A program made the translations under genes and the position numbers. Under the pieces are notes generated by a model that searched no databases, had not been told where the DNA came from, and saw only the letters and a program-made list of their open reading frames with translations. A stretch of DNA of 13,351 bases from Lachnospiraceae bacterium (lineage in GTDB: Bacteria > Bacillota > Clostridia > Lachnospirales > Lachnospiraceae). Positions 5,602-13,351 of the stretch are shown here, piece after piece (the stretch's first letter is position 1; each line of letters begins with the position of its first letter). The stretch is from NCBI GenBank assembly GCA_009774215.1, contig VSNH01000098.1:1-13351 (forward strand). Reading direction: 5' to 3'.

Positions 5602-8600
5602 TCAGCTCAAATACTTACTTAACACCTCCATAAACAGTTCGATGTCAAGGGGCTTCGCAATGTGGTCGTTCATGCCGCTCTTCAAAGCCGCCGCCTTATC
5701 CTCCTCCAAAGCGTTCGCCGTCATGGCAATAATCGGCAGTGTCCTGACGTCCTTCCTCGGCAGAGAACGAATCGTCCGGGTAGCCTCGTAGCCGTTCATA
5801 ATCGGCATCTGCACATCCATCAGCACAACATCGTAATAATATTCCTCCGACCGCTTCACCATATCCACAGCGTCCGTGCCGTCCGGTGCGGACTCCACCT
5901 CAAATCCGCTCTCCGTCAAAATCACCTCAGCAATCTCACGGTTCATCTCGATATCCTCCACGAGAAGAACCCGCTTGCCGCTGAAATCTATCCTCTGCCA
6001 TGCCGCGGCAGTCGCCTCATCCTTGACGTCCCCTGCGTTTGCCGAAAGCAGCGCGGACTTTAAGTCGGACATAAACAGCGGTTTCGCGCAGAACGCCGTG
6101 ATGCCCGCCTCCTTTGCCTCCTCCTCAATATCCGTCCAGTCATAAGCCGTCAAAATGATAATGGGCGACTCCTCACCGACCACATTGCGGATCTTCCTTG
6201 CCGTCTCTATCCCGCTCGTCTCCGGCATTTGCCAGTCAATAATATAAGTGTGGTAGGAATCCCCGTCATCCCTGGCAACCTTGGCGCGGTACACAGCCTC
6301 CCGTCCGGAAGTTGTCCATTCTGCCCTCATGCCAATGGTCTTTAACATCTTGCTCACGCTGTCGCAGACATTGAAGTCGTCATCCACCACCAGCGCGCGC
6401 AAACCTTCCAGCTCCTTGATCTGCTCCGCGTTCTTCTCCACATCCTGCAGCTTCAAAGTCAGGTTCACGGTAAAGGTGCTGCCCTTGCCAACCTCGCTCT
6501 CCACTGTCACCGTGCCGTTCATCATCTCCACAATGTTCTTGGTGATCGCCATGCCAAGGCCCGTGCCCTGAATGCCGCTCCTCGTTGTGGTGGACTCCCG
6601 CTCAAACGGCTCGAAGACATGCTTCACAAACTCCTCCGACATACCGATGCCGTTGTCCTTGATAATAAACACATAGTCCCCGTAACCGTGCTTAAATGTG
6701 GTATGCTGCATAATCCGGAAGGTAATCATGCCGCCCGCCGGCGTATACTTCACCGCGTTGCTCATGAGGTTTATAAAAATCTGATTCAGCTTCAGCGGAT
6801 CGGTAATGACATCCTCGTTCACCACCTCGAAGGTGTCAATAAAAAGTTCAAGCTGCTTCGCCTTCACCTGCGGCTGGATGATGTTGACCAAATTGTGCAT
6901 CAGCTCGGAAATATTGCACTCCTGCTCATGAATCTGCATCTTGCCGCTCTCGATACGGCTCATATCCAGAATATCGTTAATCAGGCTGAGCAGATGATTG
7001 CTGGAAGACAGCACTTTCTGCAGGCACTCTCTCACCTGATCCTTATTGTCAATGCGGCTCGCCGCAATCGTCGCGAAACCGATAATGGCATTCATCGGCG
7101 TGCGGATATCGTGGCTCATATTGGAGAGGAACGTCGTCTTCGCCTCATTGGCCTGCCTTGCATGCATCAGCGCATCCTGCAGCGCCTCCGTCTGCTCCTT
7201 CTGCTTGATTACCTGATCTGTGACATCCTTGGAGACCACCATCGCAATCAGGTCATCCGTCATATCATCCCTCGTCATAAGGAAGGACTGGCGCACGCAC
7301 ATCCGCCCTTCCTCATCCTCCGTCCTGCTCCAGTAATCCACGTCCACTTCCGCTTCTCCCTGCTCAAAGCAGCCCTTCAGATAGTCAACGTCCACAATAT
7401 TTGCATAGTCCTCCATGGACTCCGGGAGCACGAACTGCTTCCATTTTTCAAAGCAATCCGACGCGCTGCACGGCGCCTGCAGACCGACCTTATCAAGAAG
7501 GGAATCTTGCTGACCGTCCCTTGTGCTTATCACGTCCTGTTCAATCAGGTCTCTGGAAAGATTCAGTTCAAAGGTGCTGAACGCGTTTGAGGTGATCGCA
7601 ATTCTGTACTGCCGCTCCTTGCGGTTCATCACGGACAGCTCTTCTTTCCGTTTCAGTTCCCGCTGCTTCATTTCCGTAATATTCTGACGGACGTAGAGAA
7701 TCTTGTTGGCCTTTCCCTCTTTCCGCTCCAGGCAGACCGTTATGAGCTGTTCCCACTCCTCTTTTCCGTCCCGCATCACATGACACTCATAGGTAAAGGT
7801 ATTCTGCCCGTCGAGGTTCTTTATAATAGAATCTACCTTCAAGGTCTGCCGGAAGTCCTCCTGCGCGTCCTCTCCGATAATCTCCTTGCTGTGGTTTTCA
7901 AGCACATAGGCGTATTCTCCCTCTCTCTCCAACTGGCTGTCCTTCAGATTCAGATCGGCAGTATAGGCGTAAACTCCGGTCTCCAAATCTACCGTCAGAT
8001 ATCTCGAGGAAAACAGCGTGTTTAACCCCTGCAGCACATAATTGATCTGGCTGTTTTCTGCCTCCAGCTTTTTCCTCTGTTTCGCTGCACGCACAATGGT
8101 AAAAGCAAAGTAAATCACAAAGAGTATCAGCAGAGAAATCTCCAGCCGGACACCCGCCGCATTCGCGCCCCTTATCATTTTCTTGGTCACGCTGGGCGGA
8201 AAAAGCTGCACCATAACGTATTCCCTGTCGGGAAGATAGAAGACGCACAGATTGTCCACCTCACTGTTATCCTCACAGATAAAGGCGCCCTCACCGCCGT
8301 TTTCAAATACGGCCATTGCCGCTTCCGACGTATCCCGGCCGATCATACCGGAATTTCGGAGCATATCGATCAGATGCTCCTCTCCGTATTCTTGATCATC
8401 GGAGCAGGCAATCACCCTGCCGTTCGGCAGACACAGCCATGTGATCGAAGGCTCGCCAAAGTAGGTGGTGCGCAGGATCTCCTTCATGTACTGCTCCGCC
8501 AGATAGGAACCTCTGATAATACCGACGATTTCCCCGTTCATCCTAACCGGCGCATAAAAGACCAGCCTCGTCTCCTCATCAGTCAAACGCTCGTCAAATA

Positions 8601-9006
8601 TGACGGAAATACCGCTCTCGCCTTTCATCCCGCGCGCGTAATAATCCCGATCGGAAGAATTGACGGTTCTCCCGTCGGAAAGATGGGTGACACCCTCCGC
8701 ATCCGTAAACCGGATGGTGTCAAACACAGAGTTTCTCTCCATCTCCGCAAGCGTCTGCGCCGGTATCGAATCCCCTGTCAGAGAATCGTTGAAGAAGTAG
8801 GCGTACGCATTGACAATGCGCACTCCGCTTTCCAGTTCGCCGCCTACCTGCTTGGCCTTCTGGCGCATCGAGTCCTCCGCGTAATTTTTGTTCTGCTCTG
8901 CAATTCTATCCCTATTCTGAATCGTATATGCGTTAAATAAAAGAAATACGATCAAAATTAACGGAATGGATAGCGCAGCCATCTGTAATACCTTTTTACC
9001 ATGCAT
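5602..9006 (-). CDS. Membrane-bound hybrid histidine kinase: dCache, PAS-like linkers, HisKA, HATPase, two receivers
   Basis: The protein has 1134 residues from the ATG at 9006, which has GGAGGG about 11 nt upstream. The frame is open to a TTG at 9072 that overlaps the upstream gene but has no binding site, so the longer form (1156 aa) is less likely. Order: TM1 (about 8-28), extracellular dCache-like sensor (about 29-282, with SSDRDYYARGMKG), TM2 (about 286-306), two PAS-like regions (about 330-450 and 470-600), DHp helix with SHDIRTPMNAIIG (phospho-acceptor His632), and HATPase with NAVKYTP, DNGIGM and GTGLGMAI. Receiver 1 (about 869-988) has Asp924 in DWQMP. Receiver 2 (about 1011-1131) has Asp1064 in MDVQMP and a KP loop. 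All catalytic motifs look intact. No Hpt or DNA-binding domain is present, so the output partner must be encoded elsewhere. It lies 43 bp after the cytosolic hybrid kinase and is probably co-transcribed with it. Confidence 0.95.
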   Translation of the reverse strand: MHGKKVLQMAALSIPLILIVFLLFNAYTIQNRDRIAEQNKNYAEDSMRQKAKQVGGELESGVRIVNAYAYFFNDSLTGDSIPAQTLAEMERNSVFDTIRFTDAEGVTHLSDGRTVNSSDRDYYARGMKGESGISVIFDERLTDEETRLVFYAPVRMNGEIVGIIRGSYLAEQYMKEILRTTYFGEPSITWLCLPNGRVIACSDDQEYGEEHLIDMLRNSGMIGRDTSEAAMAVFENGGEGAFICEDNSEVDNLCVFYLPDREYVMVQLFPPSVTKKMIRGANAAGVRLEISLLILFVIYFAFTIVRAAKQRKKLEAENSQINYVLQGLNTLFSSRYLTVDLETGVYAYTADLNLKDSQLEREGEYAYVLENHSKEIIGEDAQEDFRQTLKVDSIIKNLDGQNTFTYECHVMRDGKEEWEQLITVCLERKEGKANKILYVRQNITEMKQRELKRKEELSVMNRKERQYRIAITSNAFSTFELNLSRDLIEQDVISTRDGQQDSLLDKVGLQAPCSASDCFEKWKQFVLPESMEDYANIVDVDYLKGCFEQGEAEVDVDYWSRTEDEEGRMCVRQSFLMTRDDMTDDLIAMVVSKDVTDQVIKQKEQTEALQDALMHARQANEAKTTFLSNMSHDIRTPMNAIIGFATIAASRIDNKDQVRECLQKVLSSSNHLLSLINDILDMSRIESGKMQIHEQECNISELMHNLVNIIQPQVKAKQLELFIDTFEVVNEDVITDPLKLNQIFINLMSNAVKYTPAGGMITFRIMQHTTFKHGYGDYVFIIKDNGIGMSEEFVKHVFEPFERESTTTRSGIQGTGLGMAITKNIVEMMNGTVTVESEVGKGSTFTVNLTLKLQDVEKNAEQIKELEGLRALVVDDDFNVCDSVSKMLKTIGMRAEWTTSGREAVYRAKVARDDGDSYHTYIIDWQMPETSGIETARKIRNVVGEESPIIILTAYDWTDIEEEAKEAGITAFCAKPLFMSDLKSALLSANAGDVKDEATAAAWQRIDFSGKRVLLVEDIEMNREIAEVILTESGFEVESAPDGTDAVDMVKRSEEYYYDVVLMDVQMPIMNGYEATRTIRSLPRKDVRTLPIIAMTANALEEDKAAALKSGMNDHIAKPLDIELFMEVLSKYLS

Positions 9007-9049
9007 ACTAAAATATTCCCTCCAAAACAACTTGAGCCGTTCCTGCTCT

Positions 9050-11143
9050 TTATTTATACTCACTCTCCTCAAGGATCGCGTCGATCAATTTCTGTAAAGC
9101 CTCGATGTCTATGGGCTTTGTGAAATGTTCATTCATCCCCGCCCTAAGCGACTTCTCTCTGTCCCCTTCCATAGCATCGGAAGAAAGAGCGATAATCGGT
9201 ATCTTTGAAAGCGCTTCGTTCTCCAATCTGCGAATCGCCTGCGCCGTCTCGTAACCGTTCATGCCGGGCATCTGTATATCCATCAGCACCAGCATGTATT
9301 TCCCCGGTTCGGAACTTTTCAGAATCTCATAGGCATTCACGCCGTCGCACGCTGTCTCCACACGGTATCCCAGATTCTTTAGAAGCTCCTCCTCGATTTC
9401 CCGGTTGATGCCGTTGTCCTCCACCAGCAGGACTGTGCCTCCGCCTTCCCTGACATCCGCCGCCTCGCTGCCCGCGCTCTCATGCTCTATAAAGGAGACG
9501 TGCACCGGATATTTCAACGAAAGGCTCACCGTAAAAGTACTGCCCTTTCCGACTTCGCTCTCCACCTCGACCGTTCCGCCCATGGTTTCCGCGTAGCTGC
9601 GCACCACAGCGAGTCCCGCCCCCGGCATACCGTTGTAAAACGCGTTTTTCTCATGCCTGGACGGATGGAAAATGGCCTCAAGCTGATCCTCCGGAATACC
9701 GCATCCATTGTCTTCAATGACAAACTGAAACAGACTGCTGTCCTTCCGGCCGCCTGCGCTCTCCCTGACGGTAAGGCTCACCCGCCCCTTGGCCGGCGTG
9801 TACTTGATCGCATTGTCAAGAAGCTGGTTTAAAATCTCCCTGAGCCTTATGTAATCAACCTCCACTGAAAAATGGGAAAGGCCCGCCTTATCTATCGAAA
9901 ACTGTATTTTTTTCGCCCTGATCGGACGCTCGGCGCTCTTTGCAACCTCCGCAAGCAGCTCCCCGAGATGATATTCCCTCTCCGTGAGCTCCGCCCTTGC
10001 GGGTTCATTCAAATTATCCTTTAAGAACTCGTCAAAAACGGCCAGAAGCTCCTCCCCGGAAAGGTGTATTTTTTCTATGCATTCTCCCACCTTCCCCGGA
10101 TCTCCGACGCATCCCTTCAAAAGCTCCGCATACCCAATAATAGCATTTAACGGCGTCCTGATGTCATGGGACATGTTGGCAAAAAAGGTGTTTCTCGCAA
10201 GCCGTTCCATCTCCGCCTGCCGCAGCGCGGATTTAAGAAGCGACTGTCTCTCCACCTGCTCCGTAATATCCTGCGACACAGAAAGCGCAATCACGTCCCC
10301 CGTGTGCTCATTTTTTTCTAGGAAAAAGAGATAGTGGCTCAACCGTCTCCGGCCGTACATGTCCGTCACCCAGCCGTCATAAACCTGTACCCGTTCCCCC
10401 TCTTCATAGCAGCGGATCAGTCGTTCGATATCAAAAAAGCGCTGGTATTCGGCAAGCCCGTCGGCCTCCATAAAGTCCGCCCAGAAGTCAGTAAAATCGG
10501 AGTACTTCTCAAAGGGCGTGATCCCCATAAAGGTAAAAAGATTTTTTACCTCTCCCTCCTGATCGAGCAGTGATGCCGAAATAAATTCATCCCTCGTCAA
10601 ATTGATCTCCACAAAAGAAACCGCATCATAGAGAAGCGCCTTCTTAAAATAGTCCTCCTTCAGATGCGCGTCGTAAAGCGCCTCGTTCACACGCTCAAGT
10701 TCCGCCACCCGCCTCTGCATCCGCCCCGTGGCGTCCTCGATAAAGACATAGAACAGGTCCCCGTAGACTTCCGTGTGCACATAATGCCCGTAGTCCTCCA
10801 CCCAGCGCACCATACCGTCCTTACGGATAATCCGATACTCCACATAATCCAGATCCTCCCCGCTGTGGGCAATCTGGGATCGAATGCTTGCCTCCACCTC
10901 GTCCACATCCTCCGGGTGCACAAGCCCTTTAAAGGTATAACCTGTCAGCTCCTTAAATTCCTCCCGCGTGTCGCAGCCGAAAATCCGCAGCATGGCGTCA
11001 TTTATATAAATCAGCTCCTCATCTCCGTCAGCATGATAAATAAAAAAGCCGCCCGGCATCCCCTCCGAAATCTGCTCAATAATGGGCAGTGTACGCTCGT
11101 CAAAGCTGATTGTAAACTTTGATTTATCCCTGTATGCTTTCAA
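9050..11143 (-). CDS. Cytosolic PAS-containing hybrid histidine kinase with one receiver domain
   Basis: The protein has 697 residues and starts at a TTG (11143) with GGAGG 7 nt upstream; no nearby ATG has comparable support. No signal peptide or membrane segment is seen. Order: PAS domain (about 22-140, with RIIRKDGMVRWVEDYG), a second PAS-like region (about 165-295), DHp with SHDIRTPLNAIIGYAELL (His326), HATPase (about 430-543, N-box Asn444, DNGCGIP, PGAGLAVV), and a receiver (about 570-692) with Asp622 in MDIQMP and a KP loop. Two parts are diverged: the second DHp helix has DEFLKDNLNEPARAEL where DILDMSRIESGK-like sequence is usual, and the ATP lid reads FHPSRHEKNAFYNGMPGAGL instead of FEPF...GTGLG. 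It may have reduced autokinase activity. As the first gene of a minus-strand pair with the dCache hybrid kinase it may signal with it. The SHDIRTP box and receiver resemble the partner, suggesting an old duplication. Confidence 0.93.
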   Translation of the reverse strand: MKAYRDKSKFTISFDERTLPIIEQISEGMPGGFFIYHADGDEELIYINDAMLRIFGCDTREEFKELTGYTFKGLVHPEDVDEVEASIRSQIAHSGEDLDYVEYRIIRKDGMVRWVEDYGHYVHTEVYGDLFYVFIEDATGRMQRRVAELERVNEALYDAHLKEDYFKKALLYDAVSFVEINLTRDEFISASLLDQEGEVKNLFTFMGITPFEKYSDFTDFWADFMEADGLAEYQRFFDIERLIRCYEEGERVQVYDGWVTDMYGRRRLSHYLFFLEKNEHTGDVIALSVSQDITEQVERQSLLKSALRQAEMERLARNTFFANMSHDIRTPLNAIIGYAELLKGCVGDPGKVGECIEKIHLSGEELLAVFDEFLKDNLNEPARAELTEREYHLGELLAEVAKSAERPIRAKKIQFSIDKAGLSHFSVEVDYIRLREILNQLLDNAIKYTPAKGRVSLTVRESAGGRKDSSLFQFVIEDNGCGIPEDQLEAIFHPSRHEKNAFYNGMPGAGLAVVRSYAETMGGTVEVESEVGKGSTFTVSLSLKYPVHVSFIEHESAGSEAADVREGGGTVLLVEDNGINREIEEELLKNLGYRVETACDGVNAYEILKSSEPGKYMLVLMDIQMPGMNGYETAQAIRRLENEALSKIPIIALSSDAMEGDREKSLRAGMNEHFTKPIDIEALQKLIDAILEESEYK

Positions 11144-11162
11144 TGCCTCTCCTCCCAGAACG

Positions 11163-11168
11163 ATTATA
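11163..11168 (-). promoter_or_regulatory. Probable -10 element of the hybrid kinase operon
   Basis: The minus strand carries a perfect TATAAT here, 20 bp before the TTG start of the cytosolic hybrid kinase and just before its GGAGGAG binding site (11149-11155). No clear TTGACA is found at the expected -35 position (about 11186-11191); the sequence there is T-rich. Confidence 0.5.
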
Positions 11169-11195
11169 CAATTTTCTCTGAAAAAAGAAAAGAGC

Positions 11196-11228
11196 TTAGA
11201 GGTTTTTTAAAGAATTATGTGGTAAACT
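11196..11228 (+). promoter_or_regulatory. Putative autoregulatory OmpR-type boxes and -10 element of the response regulator operon
   Basis: TTAGAG (11196-11201), GTTTT, TTAAAG (11207-11212), ten bases, then TAAACT (11223-11228). The spacing is the same as at the two lipoprotein promoters, and the first 14 bases are identical to those before lipoprotein 2270-3019. A likely binding site AAAAAGGAAG precedes the ATG at 11264. CATAAT (11232-11237) is an alternative -10. Confidence 0.58.
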
Positions 11229-11263
11229 GTCCATAATAGATTTATAAAAAGGAAGACACAGTC

Positions 11264-11941
11264 ATGCGGATACTCCTTGCGGAAGATGATGAAAAACTGA
11301 ACGAGACGCTCGTCTACGGGCTGACACAGGCGGGCATGATCGTGGATGCCTGCTTTGACGGGGAAGATGCCCTCTTCTACGGGGAACAGAATATCTATGA
11401 TATCATTCTCCTGGATCGTATGCTGCCCTGCATGGAGGGCACCGATGTGCTTGCCGCCTTGCGCAGCAAAGGGATCTCCACACCCGTGATCTTAATTACC
11501 GCCCTCGGCACCCTCACAGACAAGGTAACGGGACTGGACTTGGGAGCGGACGATTATCTGGTGAAACCCTTTGCTCTGGAAGAGCTTCTGGCCCGAATCC
11601 GCTGTGTGGCCAGAAGGCCGCGCCGTATCGTGGACGAGGAGACACTGGCTCTTGCGGACATCGTCTTACTGCCCGCTGAAAACCGGCTTACCGGACCGGC
11701 AGGAAGCTGCACGCTGTCCAGACGGGAAGCCGCGCTTCTGGAAACTTTCTTAAAAAACGGCGGCGCCACCCTTTCCCGCAGCCATCTTCTCTTAAAGGTC
11801 TGGGGACCCGACAGCGACGTGGAGGAAGGCAATCTGGACAACTATATCCATTTTCTGCGCAGACGCCTGAAAACCGTCGGCAGCCGTCTTAACCTGAAAA
11901 CAGTCCGCGGCGTTGGCTACGCCCTGACGGAAGCTTCGTGA
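11264..11941 (+). CDS. OmpR/PhoB-family DNA-binding response regulator
   Basis: The protein has 225 residues, the usual length. The receiver domain (1-118) has the acidic pair in LLAEDDE, phospho-acceptor Asp51 in LLDRMLP, Thr79 and Lys101 in the KPF loop. The winged-helix domain (about 125-223) contains LSRREAALLETFL, the recognition region NLDNYIHFLRRRLK and the final VRGVGYAL wing. No key residue is missing. The ATG at 11264 follows AAGGAAG. The kinase gene starts 26 bp after its stop, so the two form an operon. Boxes of the type TTAGAG-N5-TTAGAG before this operon and before the two small lipoprotein genes suggest it controls its own expression and theirs; this is inferred from sequence only. 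Its signal is unknown. Names such as VanR or BaeR would not be justified here. Confidence 0.96.
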   Translation: MRILLAEDDEKLNETLVYGLTQAGMIVDACFDGEDALFYGEQNIYDIILLDRMLPCMEGTDVLAALRSKGISTPVILITALGTLTDKVTGLDLGADDYLVKPFALEELLARIRCVARRPRRIVDEETLALADIVLLPAENRLTGPAGSCTLSRREAALLETFLKNGGATLSRSHLLLKVWGPDSDVEEGNLDNYIHFLRRRLKTVGSRLNLKTVRGVGYALTEAS

Positions 11942-11967
11942 TACTTACCTGTAAACGAGGAGAAAAC

Positions 11968-13278
11968 ATGTTCCGAAAAGTACACTTATATCTCACGGCA
12001 CTCTGCGCCGGCATCACCACGGCCATCCTGATCGTGATGTCCCTGCTCTATCTGTATCTCTCAGAAAAAGAACTGTACGACAACCAGTTCCGCTCTTTCC
12101 AGAACGATATCAACACCATCGCCACCAGCTTAGAGCAACAGTCCGTGATCTCCATGGAATGGCTCTCCAAGATGGAAGCCCGCGGCGGCTATACCTTCTA
12201 TGCCTCAGATAACGGTATCCCGTTTCTTTACGATCGTCTCAGCAATTCATCCGACTCCTCAGAAATACGCAGTCTTCTGGATGCCTGTCTGGAAACCCGG
12301 CGGAGTGACTATTCCGTCTCATCCACAGAAATAGGCACGGAGGGCAGCACGCCCTTCAACACATGCGTCCACTCGGAATTTTCCTTTAATCCCACGGGCG
12401 GAAAACACGAATACTATGTCAGCGTCATTGAACTGAACCGCGGTGCCTCCTCGCTGCGGCTACTGGTGCTCTCTCCTCTGGATTTTCTCCGGGAACAGAT
12501 CATAAGACAGAGGGTGCGCTTTCTGCTGATCGTTATCGCCGCCCTCCTGCTTTTGACCTTCTTTTCCTTTTTCTTCACCGGGAAACTGCTGCAGCCTGTA
12601 ATCGAAAGCCGCAAAAAGCAGACGGAATTCGTGGCGGCGGCTTCCCACGAACTGCGCACGCCCCTGGCTGTCATCCTCTCCGCCGCCGAGTGCTGCCGCG
12701 GCGCGGACGCAGAAAAGCAGGATCGTTTTCTCGACACGATCAAACAGGAGGGGGATATTATGGCTTCTCTGGTCAACGATATGCTTGCCTTAAGCGCCTC
12801 CGACTCCCAGCGCTTCTCCTGCCGCCCGGCCCCCGTGGAGCTGGACACGCTTCTGATCAACGCCTACGAGGCCTTTGAACCGCTGGCGGCTGAGAAAAAA
12901 CTGGCTTTCTCCATCACTCTGCCGGAAGAATCCCTGCCTCTCTGCAATGCGGATGCAGACCGTATCGTACAGCTTCTCTCCATCCTGCTGCACAATGCCG
13001 TCAGCTACACCCCGGAGGGCGGACGCATCGACCTGGCGCTCTCCCACAAAAAGAACCGCTTTTACCTGACTGTCTCGGATACCGGCGTGGGGATTCCCAT
13101 CGGAGATCGGAAAAAGGTTTTCAACCGCTTTTACCGGGCAGAAAAATCCCGAAGCGCCAAGGGACACTTCGGGCTGGGTCTTTCTATCGCCGCTGAAATT
13201 GTGAAACTCCACCACGGCTCCATCGGCGTGACGGAGCGTGACGGCGGCGGAAGCGTATTCACGGTGATGCTGCCCTAG
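11968..13278 (+). CDS. Membrane sensor histidine kinase, partner of the adjacent response regulator
   Basis: The protein has 436 residues. The ATG at 11968 is chosen because AGGAG lies 5 nt upstream; an in-frame GTG at 11938 overlapping the regulator's stop has no such site. TM1 spans about 10-31, the extracellular part about 32-180, and TM2 about 183-204. There is almost no HAMP domain: only about 20 residues separate TM2 from the DHp helix with AAASHELRTPLAVI (His227). The HATPase domain has HNAVSYTPEGG (Asn343), DTGVGIP, FNRFYRAEKSR and FGLGLSIA, all intact. The extracellular region has Cys107 and Cys132, possibly a disulfide, and matches no sensor fold I recognise. By position it should phosphorylate the OmpR-type regulator encoded just before it. 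Confidence 0.95.
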   Translation: MFRKVHLYLTALCAGITTAILIVMSLLYLYLSEKELYDNQFRSFQNDINTIATSLEQQSVISMEWLSKMEARGGYTFYASDNGIPFLYDRLSNSSDSSEIRSLLDACLETRRSDYSVSSTEIGTEGSTPFNTCVHSEFSFNPTGGKHEYYVSVIELNRGASSLRLLVLSPLDFLREQIIRQRVRFLLIVIAALLLLTFFSFFFTGKLLQPVIESRKKQTEFVAAASHELRTPLAVILSAAECCRGADAEKQDRFLDTIKQEGDIMASLVNDMLALSASDSQRFSCRPAPVELDTLLINAYEAFEPLAAEKKLAFSITLPEESLPLCNADADRIVQLLSILLHNAVSYTPEGGRIDLALSHKKNRFYLTVSDTGVGIPIGDRKKVFNRFYRAEKSRSAKGHFGLGLSIAAEIVKLHHGSIGVTERDGGGSVFTVMLP

Positions 13279-13297
13279 TGCTCCATTTACCAATTAA

Positions 13298-13351
13298 CTA
13301 TCCTTTTTGCTTGCCAGCATTCCCTTCTACTGCGTTGTTTTCGGTCAACGA
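13298..13351 (-). CDS. Possible C-terminal tail of a convergent gene (partial)
   Basis: On the minus strand the last 54 bases read as 17 codons ending in TAG, with a hydrophilic tail TENNAVEGNAGKQKG. It would converge on the kinase gene with a 19-bp gap. The segment is too short to tell from chance, and no terminator is seen between the two. Confidence 0.25.
   Translation of the reverse strand, partial: SLTENNAVEGNAGKQKG

Noticed and set aside
6619..7590. Long plus-strand open frame (323 codons) inside the membrane hybrid kinase
   Set aside because: It is antisense to intact kinase domains, has no ribosome binding site or domain, and its His/Leu/Arg-rich composition is a shadow of the kinase codons.
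9006..9072. TTG start at 9072 for the membrane hybrid kinase
   Set aside because: It has no Shine-Dalgarno sequence, and a GTG at 9063 has one that is too close; the ATG at 9006 follows GGAGGG. Translational coupling from the upstream gene cannot be fully excluded.
11938..11967. GTG start for the sensor kinase, overlapping the regulator stop codon
   Set aside because: The ATG at 11968 has AGGAG at 5-nt spacing and gives a normal N-terminus right before TM1; the GTG has no binding site.

Overview
The window looks like a chromosomal segment of a fairly GC-rich Lachnospiraceae-type Firmicute. That assignment is an inference from AGGAGG-type ribosome binding sites, several lipoproteins with acidic linkers, hybrid histidine kinases carrying an SHDIRTP histidine box and a clostridial-style chemoreceptor. 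No rRNA, tRNA, phage or transposase gene is visible. Every complete gene is a signalling protein or a surface lipoprotein.

Layout. Positions 1-1090 (minus) hold a lipoprotein with an Asp-box beta-propeller-like region, cut by the window edge. Positions 1453-2157 and 2270-3019 (both minus) are two lipoproteins that share a C-terminal domain. Positions 3382-5382 (minus) encode a dCache chemoreceptor with the full amino-acid-binding residue set. Positions 5602-9006 and 9050-11143 (minus) encode two hybrid histidine kinases in tandem, one membrane-bound with two receiver domains and one cytosolic with one receiver. On the plus strand, 11264-11941 (OmpR-type response regulator) and 11968-13278 (its sensor kinase) form an ordinary two-gene two-component operon that diverges from the hybrid kinases. 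The last 73 bases hold at most the tail of a convergent gene.

How the parts may work together. The same promoter architecture, two TTAGAG boxes 11 bp apart followed by 10 bp and a -10-like hexamer, occurs upstream of the response regulator and upstream of both small lipoproteins. The simplest reading is that this regulator controls itself and the two lipoproteins, which probably sit on the outer face of the membrane. The regulator boxes also lie just behind the promoter of the hybrid-kinase operon, so cross-control is possible.

The most unusual feature is a modular structured repeat present twice (1123-1454 and 3057-3194), each copy in the leader of a lipoprotein gene. The copies share a start, a 49-bp core and an end. 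One hairpin keeps its 8-3-8 shape although half of its stem pairs differ between copies. A long closing stem encloses quite different hairpin contents, 29 nt in one copy and about 205 nt in the other.
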